Source of the DNA: Marinomonas lutimaris
GTDB lineage: Bacteria > Pseudomonadota > Gammaproteobacteria > Pseudomonadales > Marinomonadaceae
Direction: 5' to 3'
NCBI RefSeq assembly: GCF_019426345.1
Contig: NZ_JAHLLW010000004.1
Coordinates: 62,001 to 126,000 of the forward strand
Length of the DNA: 64,000 bases
The number at the start of each line of letters is the position of its first letter. Within the stretch, counting starts at the first letter, position 1. Under the pieces are notes generated by a model. That model searched no databases, was not told the DNA's origin, and saw nothing but the letters and a program-made list of their open reading frames with translations. Position numbers and translations under genes: made by a program. Positions 1 to 8,607 of this stretch are shown here, piece by piece.

Positions 1-2646
1 GAGAAACATGAGCTATCGCTACCGAAGTGCTCTGTTTCACGCTACAAAGCAATCATTGAAGAAAAGACAGCCATATTCAACGACCTTTTCCACTCTTTAT
101 ATCCAATAGAAAAGCTCGTAAAAGGCCTATCTTCTTTTTATGACGAAGTAATGCAGGCTGCCTGGATATCAAAAGGATTAGATAGCGAATCACATGTAAG
201 CCTTGTTGCAGTTGGCGGATATGGGCGCGGAGAATTACACCCAAAATCCGACATTGACCTACTGATTCTAATGGAGAATGAAATCTCCGCACCCAAAAAC
301 AAAATCGAAGCTTTTATCACTTTTCTTTGGGATATTAATCTAGATGTCGGTCACAGCGTGCGTACCATTGACGAATGCTCCGAGATGGCGGCTAAAGATA
401 TTACCATTATCACCAACTTGATTGAGTCGCGTACACTTATAGGGCCAATTGACTTATTAGCCACACTCAAACTACACGTTGATATATCCCAAATGTGGGA
501 TGGGCACTCTTTTTACCAAGCTAAACTAGCCGAGCAAAAACAACGTCACGCAAAATATCAAAACACAGCATACAATTTAGAGCCAAATCTAAAAGAATGC
601 CCTGGCGGCCTAAGAGACATGCAAGTCATTGACTGGGTAGCCAAACGCCACCTTCACACACATCGATTAAGCGCTTTAATTGACAAACACTTCCTGTCCG
701 AAGATGAATACATCCAACTTAAAGGCGCAGTAAGCCATCTATGGCGCATTCGCTGGGCTTTACACATGGTTGCAGGACGCAAAGAAGATCGACTTCTTTT
801 TGATCACCAACGCACCTTAACCAAACTATTTGGCTTTGACGACGACGATTTAAAGCGCAACGTTGAACGCTTTATGCAGGGATATTACCAAAGTGTCGCC
901 GCCATTCAGCAACTCAACGACTTGTTACTTCAACACTTCGAAGAGTCGTTTTTAACCAAAGACGCCATCAATACAGTTGAAGTCATCAATGATCACTTTC
1001 AGATTGCCAACGGTCAACTTGAGGCGCGCTCCAAAACATTATTTCAAGACAACCCTTCCAGCATGCTGGAAATATATGTCTTGCTTGGAGCCCATGAAAA
1101 CATCAGAGGCATCCGCGCCAATACGATGAGACAACTGCGCGACAACTTAGACCTGATTGATGATGATTTTAGAAACGACAAAATAAACACTGACCTGTTT
1201 CTCGATATCATATCCAGCCGATATCGACTGACAAGTATATTACGCTCAATGAAACACCTAGGCTTGCTGGGTCGCTACCTACCTGAATTCGGAGCAATCA
1301 TTGGACAAATGCAGCACGACTTATTTCATATTTACACAGTTGATGCTCACACCCTACAACTAGTAGAGAACCTACGTCGCCTTTGGCTACCAGAGTTCAA
1401 ACAAAAATTCCCTATTTCAGGACAAGCAATTCGCCACGTAGCAAAAGTTGAATTACTATACATTGCAGGTTTATACCACGACATAGCCAAAGGTCGAGGT
1501 GGCGATCACTCTGAGCTAGGTTGCGTCGATGCACAGGCATTTTGCGAGCGCCATGGACTGTCAAAACAAGACACAGATCTTGTCGTTTGGCTAGTTCGTA
1601 ACCACCTATTCATGTCAGTTACCGCACAGCGTAAAGACATCTCTGACCCTGAAGTGATTTGGGAGTTTGCCAGCTACGTCAAGGATCAAGAACACCTAGA
1701 TCACTTGTTCATCCTTACTGTTGCTGACATCAACGCAACCAACCCAACCATGTGGAACAGCTGGCGAGCCTCTCTAATGCGTCAGCTTTATTTAGAAACA
1801 AAACGCGCACTTCGCCGCGGGCTGGATTTCCCTATTGATGCTGACATGATAAGTGACGAGCACAAACAACGCGCTTTGGAAATCATCATCGAGCGCAACG
1901 TCGATATCATTGAAGCAGAAGCCATTTGGGAAACCATTGAAGAAGAGTACTTTATTCGCTCAAACGGCGATGAAATCGCCTGGAATACCGAAGCCATTTT
2001 ACGCCACCGCCCTAGTGATAAGCCATTAATTGCCATCACACCACTAGGTGGTCGAAACTTCTCTGGTGCTAGCAAAATCTTCATTTACACCCTAATAACT
2101 AAACACCTATTTGCCGTCACTGCAGCGACATTTGAACAACTTGGCCTCACCATTCTAGACGCTAAAATTAGTCACACCACAGACAACTACAGCTTAGACA
2201 GCTTTGTTGTCATGGACAGCAACGACAGCGACACCAATCTACATCTAGACAAAGAACGCATAACTCTTATTCGCAAAACACTGATGGAGCAACTAGAAAC
2301 ACCATCGCTTTACGAAAGTGTCGTTCAGCGTCACACACCGAGGATTCTGAAGATTTTCAACTCCCCGTCGACTGCTCACTTTGTCAGCCAGCCAGAAGAA
2401 GTCTGGTCAGCTCTTGAAATAACCGCTCCTGACAGGCCCGGCTTGCTAGCCTTAGTGGGACAATTTTTCATGAACAACAACATCATGCTTCATAAGGCGA
2501 AAATTGCCACTCTCGGCGAACGTGTAGAAGACACCTTTTACATCACTGAAGAAAACGGCGATCTCATTACCGACCCAGAAAGCATGAATAAGATTTGCAC
2601 CCTTTTAAAAGAGAAAATAGACCGTTTCTCTCAAGCCATGGACTAA
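1..2646 (+). CDS. glnD: Bifunctional uridylyltransferase/uridylyl-removing enzyme GlnD, 5' end cut by window
   Basis: Adds UMP to PII proteins (GlnB/GlnK) when glutamine is low and removes it when glutamine is high, so it is the primary nitrogen sensor in the cytoplasm. The frame is open from base 1, giving 881 residues in the window; the family is about 890, so only a few N-terminal codons are missing. Visible in order (window residue numbers): nucleotidyltransferase motif GGYGRGELHP at about 72-81 with metal-binding Asp84/Asp86, an HD hydrolase motif at His493-Asp494 (YHDIAKGRGGDH), and two C-terminal ACT domains, the second starting near APDRPGLLALVGQFF. All expected catalytic motifs are intact. 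dapC starts 6 nt after the stop, so the two are probably cotranscribed. Confidence 0.97.
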   Translation, partial: EKHELSLPKCSVSRYKAIIEEKTAIFNDLFHSLYPIEKLVKGLSSFYDEVMQAAWISKGLDSESHVSLVAVGGYGRGELHPKSDIDLLILMENEISAPKNKIEAFITFLWDINLDVGHSVRTIDECSEMAAKDITIITNLIESRTLIGPIDLLATLKLHVDISQMWDGHSFYQAKLAEQKQRHAKYQNTAYNLEPNLKECPGGLRDMQVIDWVAKRHLHTHRLSALIDKHFLSEDEYIQLKGAVSHLWRIRWALHMVAGRKEDRLLFDHQRTLTKLFGFDDDDLKRNVERFMQGYYQSVAAIQQLNDLLLQHFEESFLTKDAINTVEVINDHFQIANGQLEARSKTLFQDNPSSMLEIYVLLGAHENIRGIRANTMRQLRDNLDLIDDDFRNDKINTDLFLDIISSRYRLTSILRSMKHLGLLGRYLPEFGAIIGQMQHDLFHIYTVDAHTLQLVENLRRLWLPEFKQKFPISGQAIRHVAKVELLYIAGLYHDIAKGRGGDHSELGCVDAQAFCERHGLSKQDTDLVVWLVRNHLFMSVTAQRKDISDPEVIWEFASYVKDQEHLDHLFILTVADINATNPTMWNSWRASLMRQLYLETKRALRRGLDFPIDADMISDEHKQRALEIIIERNVDIIEAEAIWETIEEEYFIRSNGDEIAWNTEAILRHRPSDKPLIAITPLGGRNFSGASKIFIYTLITKHLFAVTAATFEQLGLTILDAKISHTTDNYSLDSFVVMDSNDSDTNLHLDKERITLIRKTLMEQLETPSLYESVVQRHTPRILKIFNSPSTAHFVSQPEEVWSALEITAPDRPGLLALVGQFFMNNNIMLHKAKIATLGERVEDTFYITEENGDLITDPESMNKICTLLKEKIDRFSQAMD

Positions 2647-2652
2647 AGACCA

Positions 2653-3840
2653 ATGAACCCCCTTATACATTCTTTGCACCCATACCCTTTCCAAAAGCTT
2701 GCAGAGCTTATAGAAGGGTTGATACCAAACCCAGAAAAGCCACTGATCAAATTAACGATTGGGGAGCCGCAACACGATGCACCAGCCATCGTCCTTGAAA
2801 CTCTCGCCAACAGCCTAGCCGGCGTTAGCAAGTACCCAAGCACCAAAGGCGAACTTCCACTTAGAGATGCCATTAGCAAATGGGCGAAGCGTCGCTTTCA
2901 TTTAGAAAAACTCGATCCTGACACGGAGATTTTACCCGTTACTGGAACCAGAGAAGCACTGTTTGCCATTACCCAAACGTTGGTTGGCGAAAAACAAAAC
3001 TCTCTTGTTATCAGCCCAAACCCTTTTTACCAAATTTATGAAGGCGCAGGCATTCTTGCTGGTGCAGAGCTGTATTTCCTACCTTGCGGTTCAGAAACAA
3101 ACTACAAGGTAGATTATCAACTCGTCGATGACGCCACATGGCAACGCTGCGAAGTATTGTTTGTTTGCTCCCCTAACAACCCTAGCGGCAGCATCACCAC
3201 GCTAGAGGAATACGCTTACCTGATAGAAAAAGCCAAAGCCTTCAACTTCACCATTGTGGCAGACGAATGCTATTCCGAAATTTATTTTGGCGATAAAGCA
3301 CCACTAGGATTATTAGAAGCTTGCGAGATTTTGGGACACAAAAATTATAAACATTGCCTTATCTTCCAATCCCTATCAAAGCGCTCCAACCTACCAGGCC
3401 TTAGATCTGGTTTTGTCGCAGGTGATGCATCTATCCTTAAGCCATTTTTGCTGTATCGCACCTACCAAGGATGCGCTATGCCAATTCACCATCAAGATGC
3501 ATCGGTCGCGGCATGGAATGATGAAGAACATGTAATTAAAAATCGCGAAATTTATACACGTAAATTTGATTCGGTTTTAGAAATACTGTCACCTATTATG
3601 CCAATATCTAAGCCCGAAGCGGGCTTTTACCTTTGGCCAGAACTCAGCATGACAGATGAAGAGTTTTGCACTTCACTGTATCAAGAAGAGTCCGTTTTAG
3701 TCTTACCTGGCAGCTATTTAGGCCGTGAAGTAGAAGGCGTCAATCCTGGCAACCGCCATGTACGAATGGCTCTAGTTGCAGAAGAATCAGAATGCGTTGA
3801 GGCAGCCAAAAGAATTAGAGACTTCCTCAGTCGCAGATAA
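2653..3840 (+). CDS. dapC: Succinyldiaminopimelate aminotransferase DapC
   Basis: PLP-dependent fold-type I aminotransferase of 395 residues. It is expected to convert N-succinyl-2-amino-6-ketopimelate to N-succinyl-LL-diaminopimelate using glutamate, in the succinylase branch of lysine and peptidoglycan precursor synthesis. Visible motifs are CSPNNPSG (172-179), ADECYSEIY (203-211) and the Schiff-base lysine in SLSKRSNLPGLRSG (Lys243). Class I aminotransferases are hard to tell apart by motif; the specific call rests on position directly upstream of dapD and close to dapE. It begins 6 nt after glnD. Confidence 0.9.
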   Translation: MNPLIHSLHPYPFQKLAELIEGLIPNPEKPLIKLTIGEPQHDAPAIVLETLANSLAGVSKYPSTKGELPLRDAISKWAKRRFHLEKLDPDTEILPVTGTREALFAITQTLVGEKQNSLVISPNPFYQIYEGAGILAGAELYFLPCGSETNYKVDYQLVDDATWQRCEVLFVCSPNNPSGSITTLEEYAYLIEKAKAFNFTIVADECYSEIYFGDKAPLGLLEACEILGHKNYKHCLIFQSLSKRSNLPGLRSGFVAGDASILKPFLLYRTYQGCAMPIHHQDASVAAWNDEEHVIKNREIYTRKFDSVLEILSPIMPISKPEAGFYLWPELSMTDEEFCTSLYQEESVLVLPGSYLGREVEGVNPGNRHVRMALVAEESECVEAAKRIRDFLSRR

Positions 3841-3886
3841 ACTATTAGTAACCCCCTTTAGACAGATAACTCAGCTGGAGAATCAC

Positions 3887-4924
3887 ATGAGTAATACAAT
3901 TTTCGCGTTCGGTCTTGGTATCGGCTCACAGAACAAAGAAGGCAACTGGTTAGAAGTATTCTACTCAGCACCGAGTCTAAACGTAGAAAAAAGTACGCAA
4001 GATGCACTTTTAGAAAGCACCAACTACGAAGGTGGAAACAGCACATTGGTATTAGATGAAAGCGACTTAAATCGCTTGCACATGAGCCTTTTAAAAGCTG
4101 GCAACATCGAACAAGCAGAATTGGCATCTCGTTTAAAAGCCTCCACAAAACCTGTTATCCTTTGTATATTGGCCACTGACGAAGCACCAACCAATCCAGC
4201 TGAAGTGTACTTAAAGCTACAACTTATCTCCCATCGTTTAGTAAAACCTCACAACACAGTACTGGACGGTATGTTTGGCCTATTGATCAACACTGCATGG
4301 ACAAGCGAAGGCCCTATTGATGTTCGTGAACTAGCAGACCGTCAACTAAGCGCTCGTATGGAAGGACGTACAATCGAAGTATTCAGTGTCGATAAATTCC
4401 CTAAAATGCTGAACTTTATCGTACCAACTGGCATTCGTGTTGGCGATGCCGCTCGCGTTCGTTTAGGCGCCCACCTTGCTGAAGGCACAACCGTGATGCA
4501 TGAAGGTTTTGTAAACTTTAATGCTGGAACACTTGGCAACAGCATGGTTGAAGGCCGTATTTCTGCAGGCGTTGTTGTAGGTAACGGTTCCGACCTTGGT
4601 GGTGGCTGCTCAACAATGGGCACACTTTCTGGCGGCGGTAATATCGTTATCGCAGTTGGCGAAAAATGCTTGATCGGCGCGAATGCCGGAATCGGTATCG
4701 GCCTTGGAGATCGCTGCATCGTTGAATCCGGTCTTTACATCACAGCGGGCTCTAAAGTTGCCGTTCTTGATGAAAACAATCAAGTTGTTTCTACAGTAAA
4801 AGCGCGCGAGCTTTCAGGTCAATCCGACCTATTGTTCCGTCGCAACTCAGCAACTGGCGCAATCGAGTGCAAGACCAACAAAACAGCTATTGAATTAAAC
4901 GAAGCGCTTCACGCTCACAACTAA
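3887..4924 (+). CDS. dapD: 2,3,4,5-tetrahydropyridine-2,6-dicarboxylate N-succinyltransferase DapD
   Basis: Transfers succinyl from succinyl-CoA to tetrahydrodipicolinate, the first step of the succinylase branch of DAP synthesis. The start is ATG 3887 (MSNTIFAFGLGIGS), preceded by a GCTGGAGAATC ribosome binding site; the frame is open further upstream into dapC but that extension has no ribosome site and would overlap dapC. The product is 345 residues, which matches the long Pseudomonas-type DapD (about 344) rather than the 274-residue E. coli form. The middle to C-terminal half is Gly/Val-rich with hexapeptide-repeat character (left-handed beta helix), e.g. VVVGNGSDLGGGCSTMGTLS. It forms a functional set with dapC before it and dapE after it. 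Confidence 0.95.
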   Translation: MSNTIFAFGLGIGSQNKEGNWLEVFYSAPSLNVEKSTQDALLESTNYEGGNSTLVLDESDLNRLHMSLLKAGNIEQAELASRLKASTKPVILCILATDEAPTNPAEVYLKLQLISHRLVKPHNTVLDGMFGLLINTAWTSEGPIDVRELADRQLSARMEGRTIEVFSVDKFPKMLNFIVPTGIRVGDAARVRLGAHLAEGTTVMHEGFVNFNAGTLGNSMVEGRISAGVVVGNGSDLGGGCSTMGTLSGGGNIVIAVGEKCLIGANAGIGIGLGDRCIVESGLYITAGSKVAVLDENNQVVSTVKARELSGQSDLLFRRNSATGAIECKTNKTAIELNEALHAHN

Positions 4925-4951
4925 TCAATAAAAAGCACCAACCACCAAAGA

Positions 4952-4981
4952 GCGCCATTTGAACATATCCTCAAATGGCGC
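4952..4981 (+). other. Perfect 11-bp hairpin between dapD and the yffB-like gene
   Basis: GCGCCATTTGA (4952-4962), an 8-nt loop, then TCAAATGGCGC (4971-4981). The stem is perfect and GC-rich at its base, but no T-run follows. It is therefore more likely a partial terminator, an mRNA-stabilising end or a processing site than a full Rho-independent terminator. It ends 16 nt before the next start codon. Confidence 0.7.
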
Positions 4982-4997
4982 ATTGCGGGATAAAAAA

Positions 4998-5342
4998 ATG
5001 ATTGAAATATTTGGCATCAAAAACTGCGACACCATGAAAAAAGCTTTTCGCTGGTTAGATGAAAACAACCTAGAATACTGTTTTCATGATTATAAAAAAG
5101 AAGGTGTAGGCGAAGCCATCGCAAAAGCGTGGGTAGAAGAACTAGGCTGGGAAAGCATCATCAATAAACGCGGCACCACGTGGCGCAAGTTAGATGAAGA
5201 AACAAAAAACACTATGGACAACAATAGCGCCATCCAAACTATGATAGCTCAACCCTCTATCATTAAGCGCCCTTTAGTGATAGTTAATGAATCCATTTAT
5301 TTAGGCTTCAATGCAGAAGATTACGCGCAAAAGTTACTTTAG
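4998..5342 (+). CDS. ArsC/Spx-family protein YffB-like
   Basis: A 114-residue thioredoxin-fold protein of the ArsC/Spx family. ATG 4998 (MIEIFGIKNCDTMKKA) follows a GCGGGATA ribosome site; a longer frame from 4959 would run through the hairpin and is unlikely. It has the ArsC-type single-cysteine motif at Cys10 (CDTMKKA) and an RGTTWRKL segment. It lies between dapD and dapE, just as yffB adjoins dapE in E. coli, which argues for the YffB branch. The true substrate of YffB is not established; it is not a proven arsenate reductase. Its stop overlaps the stop of the convergent lipoprotein gene by 4 nt. Confidence 0.85.
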   Translation: MIEIFGIKNCDTMKKAFRWLDENNLEYCFHDYKKEGVGEAIAKAWVEELGWESIINKRGTTWRKLDEETKNTMDNNSAIQTMIAQPSIIKRPLVIVNESIYLGFNAEDYAQKLL

Positions 5343-5542
5343 CGTAAGACTGGTGTGTAAATACGTGGCCTCTCTCTGTTCGACTGAGGCGACGACATAG
5401 GTGTCACTGTTGGCGTATAACCTGAAGATGACACATCCGAGCGGATCACTGGGACAAAATATGATTCCTGAATGACAGGCGGCTCAAAAAGACTACAACC
5501 AGTAGAAATCAAACCCAAAAAAACAACGACACCTAACTTCAT
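5339..5542 (-). CDS. Small putative lipoprotein, unknown function
   Basis: A 67-residue product starting MKLGVVVFLGLISTGCSLFEPP. ATG 5542 is preceded by AAAGGTGGGG, a strong ribosome site, and this decides the start against longer in-frame alternatives. The hydrophobic N-terminus ends at ISTGC, a lipobox with Ser rather than Leu at -3, so lipidation at Cys16 is likely but not certain. The remainder is short, Pro/Ser/Arg-rich and probably disordered. The gene is antisense to the flanking dap genes, and its upstream region is shared with dapE (79 bp between the divergent starts). I do not recognise a family. Confidence 0.65.
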   Translation of the reverse strand: MKLGVVVFLGLISTGCSLFEPPVIQESYFVPVIRSDVSSSGYTPTVTPMSSPQSNRERPRIYTPVLR

Positions 5543-5621
5543 AACCCCACCTTTATTTGAATCTCCTGTTATAGTAACAGAATCTTCCATAAGGTAGCGA
5601 AAACCAATACAAAGGTAAAGA

Positions 5622-6764
5622 ATGTCTGACTTGTCCCCTACACTAAAACTTGCCCTAGATCTTATTTCTCGCCCGTCAGTCACCCCTGAAGACGCAGGTT
5701 GTCAGGATCTAATGATAGAGCGATTAAAAAACATTGGTTTTGAGATCGAATACATGCCCTTCGGCGAAGTAAAAAATTTCTACGCAAAACGTGGAACATC
5801 CGGACCCAACCTTTGTTTTGCTGGACACACAGATGTCGTACCAACAGGACCAGAAACGGAATGGAAAGTACCACCATTCTCTCCAACAATCATAGATGGC
5901 ATGTTATTCGGACGCGGCGCTGCCGATATGAAAGGCAGCCTTGCAGCTATGGTGACTGCTGCTGAAGATTTTGTAGCCAAGCATCCAGATCATGATGGGC
6001 AAATTTCTTTTTTGATCACCAGCGACGAGGAAGGCCCTTTTGTAGACGGCACAACTCGTGTGGTGGATGCTCTTATGGAACGAAATGAGAAAGTAGACTG
6101 GTGCATTGTTGGCGAACCCTCAAGCACTAAAACGCTTGGCGATATTATCAAGAATGGTCGCCGTGGGTCATTCAGTGGCGACTTAACGGTTTACGGCAAA
6201 CAAGGCCATGTCGCCTACCCACACTTAGCTGAAAACCCAATACACCTCGCAGCTCCAGCTCTTGCTGAAATGGCGAGTGCACACTGGGATGATGGTAACG
6301 ACTTTTTTCCACCAACCAGCTTCCAAGTATCAAACATTCATTCTGGAACAGGTGCAACTAACGTTGTCCCCGGCAAACTAAACGCTCAGTTTAATTTTCG
6401 TTTTTCCTCCGAACTAGACTTTGATGCTATTAAAGTTCGCGTACTTGAAATCTTAGACAGACACAAATTACGCTACGACATTGAGTGGACATACAATGGT
6501 CTCCCCTTTTTAACTCGCCCAGGCGAATTAGTTGATGCGATTGTTGACGCTGTACAAACAACGGTTAATATCACCCCTGAATTATCCACCTCAGGCGGCA
6601 CTTCAGATGGTCGATTTATTGCCAAAATGGGTACTCAAGTCGTGGAGCTTGGTCCTATCAACGCAACCATCCATCAAATAAATGAGTGCGTCGAAGCCGA
6701 AAGCCTAAACCAGCTTTCAGAAATTTACACCCGTATACTTGAGAATCTCTTTACTAAAAAATAG
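5622..6764 (+). CDS. dapE: Succinyl-diaminopimelate desuccinylase DapE
   Basis: Di-zinc M20-family hydrolase that releases succinate and LL-diaminopimelate, the third succinylase-branch enzyme in this cluster. It is 380 residues, the usual length. Metal and catalytic motifs are visible: His69 and Asp71 in [12 protein letters not shown], Asp102 in [10 protein letters not shown], and Glu136/Glu137 in TSDEEGP. The C-terminal half carries [10 protein letters not shown] and a terminal-region His in NATIHQINE. An AAAGG ribosome site lies upstream of ATG 5622. Confidence 0.96.
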   Translation: MSDLSPTLKLALDLISRPSVTPEDAGCQDLMIERLKNIGFEIEYMPFGEVKNFYAKRGTSGPNLCFAGHTDVVPTGPETEWKVPPFSPTIIDGMLFGRGAADMKGSLAAMVTAAEDFVAKHPDHDGQISFLITSDEEGPFVDGTTRVVDALMERNEKVDWCIVGEPSSTKTLGDIIKNGRRGSFSGDLTVYGKQGHVAYPHLAENPIHLAAPALAEMASAHWDDGNDFFPPTSFQVSNIHSGTGATNVVPGKLNAQFNFRFSSELDFDAIKVRVLEILDRHKLRYDIEWTYNGLPFLTRPGELVDAIVDAVQTTVNITPELSTSGGTSDGRFIAKMGTQVVELGPINATIHQINECVEAESLNQLSEIYTRILENLFTKK

Positions 6765-6806
6765 CCCGAAGCAAAATAACCCGAGAGAACATAAATAAGT
6801 ATCCAA

Positions 6807-7073
6807 ATGAGAAACGCCATACATAAACTAGCAATGAAATTGGGCAACAACCCCAGAGTTGCCCTTATTAAGATGATCCAAGGCGGATTAATTTTCGTTT
6901 TTGGCGTTCTTATGCTTATGGTGGCGGATCGTGTTGTTGTCGAGTCTCTTGCCCAAGAGATTATGGCGCTATTTGGACTGATACTTGCGGGTTGCGGCGT
7001 GCTATGGACTCTCGTTGGCTATTTATCAATGAGCGTTCTCAGAATTTACCACATGATTAAAAAGAAGGATTAG
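6807..7073 (+). CDS. Small inner-membrane protein, unknown function
   Basis: 88 residues with a basic N-terminus and two predicted membrane helices, at about 24-45 (GGLIFVFGVLMLMV) and 53-75 (ALFGLILAGCGVLWTLVGYL). It ends in a lysine-rich tail, MIKKKD. Its last 17 nt (7057-7073) are the left edge of a 103-bp tandem duplication, so its stop codon and the following spacer recur downstream. The next start codon is 4 nt after its stop (TAG-AACG-ATG), which suggests translational coupling. I recognise no family. Confidence 0.7.
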   Translation: MRNAIHKLAMKLGNNPRVALIKMIQGGLIFVFGVLMLMVADRVVVESLAQEIMALFGLILAGCGVLWTLVGYLSMSVLRIYHMIKKKD

Positions 7074-7269
7074 AACGATGCAAGCTGACATTGAAATATA
7101 TGTATTGTCCTGCCCGACAGAAAAGATCATTTCTTGGCTAGAGAGCGCATTCACTCTGGTTAAAAAGAAGGATTAGAACGATGCAAGCTGACATTGAAAT
7201 ATATGTATTGTCCTGCCCGACAGAAAAGATCATTTCTTGGCTAGAGAGCGCATTCACTCTGGTTAAAAA
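7057..7269 (+). repeat. Tandem duplication of 103 bp (two full copies plus 7 bp)
   Basis: Copy 1 is 7057-7159 and copy 2 is 7160-7262; I see no mismatch between them. The repeated unit begins TTAAAAAGAAGGATTAGAACG, and the unit boundary recurs as TTAAAAA at 7263-7269, so the event is bounded by a 7-bp microhomology. The unit holds the tail of the upstream membrane gene, its stop codon, a ribosome site (AGAAGG), the start codon and the first 27 codons of the downstream gene. Because 103 is not divisible by 3, copy 1 cannot read into copy 2. Confidence 0.97.
7078..7176 (+). pseudogene. 32-codon duplicate of the next gene's 5' end (decoy reading frame)
   Basis: ATG 7078 reads [15 protein letters not shown] and continues to FTLVKKKD before TAG at 7174-7176. 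Its first 28 residues equal those of the 124-residue gene at 7181; the last four codons come from the duplicated tail of the upstream gene. It has the same ribosome site and sits 4 nt after the upstream stop, while the real gene starts 4 nt after its stop. It may be translated as a leader-like peptide, but nothing shows that it has a function. Confidence 0.8.
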
Positions 7270-7555
7270 AAGCAGCCCATCACCACTCTGCTCTAAAGTC
7301 ACCATAACATCAAATGATAACGAAATTGAGGTAACCATTTTAGAACAAGCAGCAGGAAAGCGCTTTACCTCTATCTGGTTCGACTCAGACAAAACCCCTT
7401 GGGATGATGATATAGCTTGCGCCAAACAGGCATTCGAATCCCTAAACTGCGAAGTACGTTGCAACTTTCAAGGATGGGAAGAAGAAGGCAACCAAGATCC
7501 AGACCAATGGTGGCGCATAAATAGCCACGAAGAAGGCCCATTTATTTGGAATTAA
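7181..7555 (+). CDS. Conserved-looking hypothetical protein (124 aa)
   Basis: A soluble acidic protein with no signal peptide or membrane segment. It begins [17 protein letters not shown] and ends with a Trp-rich stretch ([18 protein letters not shown] ... EEGPFIWN). The start at ATG 7181 is the second of two identical start regions made by the 103-bp duplication; only this copy reads through to the full protein. I do not recognise the family. It lies between the dap cluster and panD and is probably cotranscribed with the membrane protein upstream. Confidence 0.75.
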   Translation: MQADIEIYVLSCPTEKIISWLESAFTLVKKSSPSPLCSKVTITSNDNEIEVTILEQAAGKRFTSIWFDSDKTPWDDDIACAKQAFESLNCEVRCNFQGWEEEGNQDPDQWWRINSHEEGPFIWN

Positions 7556-7622
7556 TACGGCAAATAATAGACACGCAAAAAAGCAAACATGCTCCACAGA
7601 AACACTTATAGAGACTTTATAC

Positions 7623-8003
7623 ATGCAAATTACACTTCTTAAAGGAAAACTCCATATGGCAAGCGTCACCCAAGCTGAGCTTTGGTATGACGGATCTTGC
7701 GCCATAGACAAAGACCTTGTGGAACTCGCTGGATTTAGAGAATTTGAACAAATCGATATTTATAACGTAGACAACGGTGAACGCTTTCACACCTATGTTA
7801 TTTTGGCTGAATCAGGATCAGGCACCATCTCTATGAATGGCGCAGCAGCAAGAAAAGTACAGGTTGGTGATCGCGTAATCATTGCCGCTTACGGACAAAT
7901 GAACGAAGCTGAAGCCAATGAGTTCAAACCTAAATTAGTCTATTTAAACAAAGATAATAGTGTTGAAAGAACCACAAACACTATCCCAGTACAAAAAGAC
8001 TAA
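7623..8003 (+). CDS. panD: Aspartate 1-decarboxylase PanD
   Basis: Makes beta-alanine from aspartate for pantothenate and CoA. PanD is a pyruvoyl enzyme made by self-cleavage between Gly24 and Ser25; the DGSC motif is at residues 23-26 here. The N-terminus [20 protein letters not shown] and the length of 126 residues fit the family. Later family segments NGERFHTY and [15 protein letters not shown] are also present. No panB or panC is adjacent in this window. A bidirectional terminator follows. Confidence 0.96.
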   Translation: MQITLLKGKLHMASVTQAELWYDGSCAIDKDLVELAGFREFEQIDIYNVDNGERFHTYVILAESGSGTISMNGAAARKVQVGDRVIIAAYGQMNEAEANEFKPKLVYLNKDNSVERTTNTIPVQKD

Positions 8004-8032
8004 ACTAACGCCCTGCACTTTGTGTAAAGACA

Positions 8033-8072
8033 AAAAAAGCCGCTTCTAATCGACTTAGAAGCGGCTTTTTTA
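8033..8072. terminator. Bidirectional Rho-independent terminator between panD and tpx
   Basis: A-run, GCCGCTTCTA, short loop, TTAGAAGCGGC, then T-run. The stem is 10-11 bp and flanked by A and T runs, so it can serve both convergent genes. Confidence 0.92.
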
Positions 8073-8083
8073 TGATGATAAAA

Positions 8084-8581
8084 TTATGCCAGTACAGCCA
8101 AAGCCGCTTCATAATTAGGCTCATCTGCCGTTTCAGCAACCTGCTCTGTATAAATCACAGAACCTTTTTCATCTAGCACTACAACTGCACGAGACAAAAG
8201 ACCAGCAAGAGGGCCAGTTGCAAAAGCAAGACCGTAATCTTTACCAAATGTTGAACGGAAAGTAGAGCCAGTATCAACATTATCGATGCCTTCTGCACCA
8301 CAAAAACGCGCAGCAGCAAAAGGTAAGTCAGCAGACACACAAAGTACGTTAACACCTTTCAAAGAAGCCGCAGACTCATTGAACTTACGAACCGATGTAG
8401 CACAAGTAGGTGTATCAACTGATGGAAAAATATTTAATACCAGTTTAGCACCTTGATAATCTGCCAATGTAGCGACAGACAAATCCGTTTTAACAAGCTC
8501 GAACGCAGGAGCTACAGCCCCCACAACAGGAAGAGAACCCACAGTTTCAAAAGGGTTACCTTTTAATGTTACCGTTGCCAT
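8084..8581 (-). CDS. tpx: Thiol peroxidase Tpx
   Basis: Periplasmic or cytoplasmic atypical 2-Cys peroxiredoxin that reduces lipid and hydrogen peroxides with thioredoxin. It is 165 residues, typical for the family. The peroxidatic Cys60 lies in SVDTPTCATSVRKFN and the resolving Cys94 in FAAARFCGAEG; the NPFETVGSLPVVG start is also characteristic. No signal peptide is seen here. It is a single-gene unit closed by the shared terminator on its 3' side. Confidence 0.96.
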   Translation of the reverse strand: MATVTLKGNPFETVGSLPVVGAVAPAFELVKTDLSVATLADYQGAKLVLNIFPSVDTPTCATSVRKFNESAASLKGVNVLCVSADLPFAAARFCGAEGIDNVDTGSTFRSTFGKDYGLAFATGPLAGLLSRAVVVLDEKGSVIYTEQVAETADEPNYEAALAVLA

Positions 8582-8607
8582 AAATACCTCTTAAGTCTAA
8601 TGAAAAA

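Noticed and set aside
3776-3886. Longer N-terminus for DapD
   Set aside because: The frame is open but overlaps the dapC end and has no ribosome site; ATG 3887 has a good one and the product length then equals the family's.
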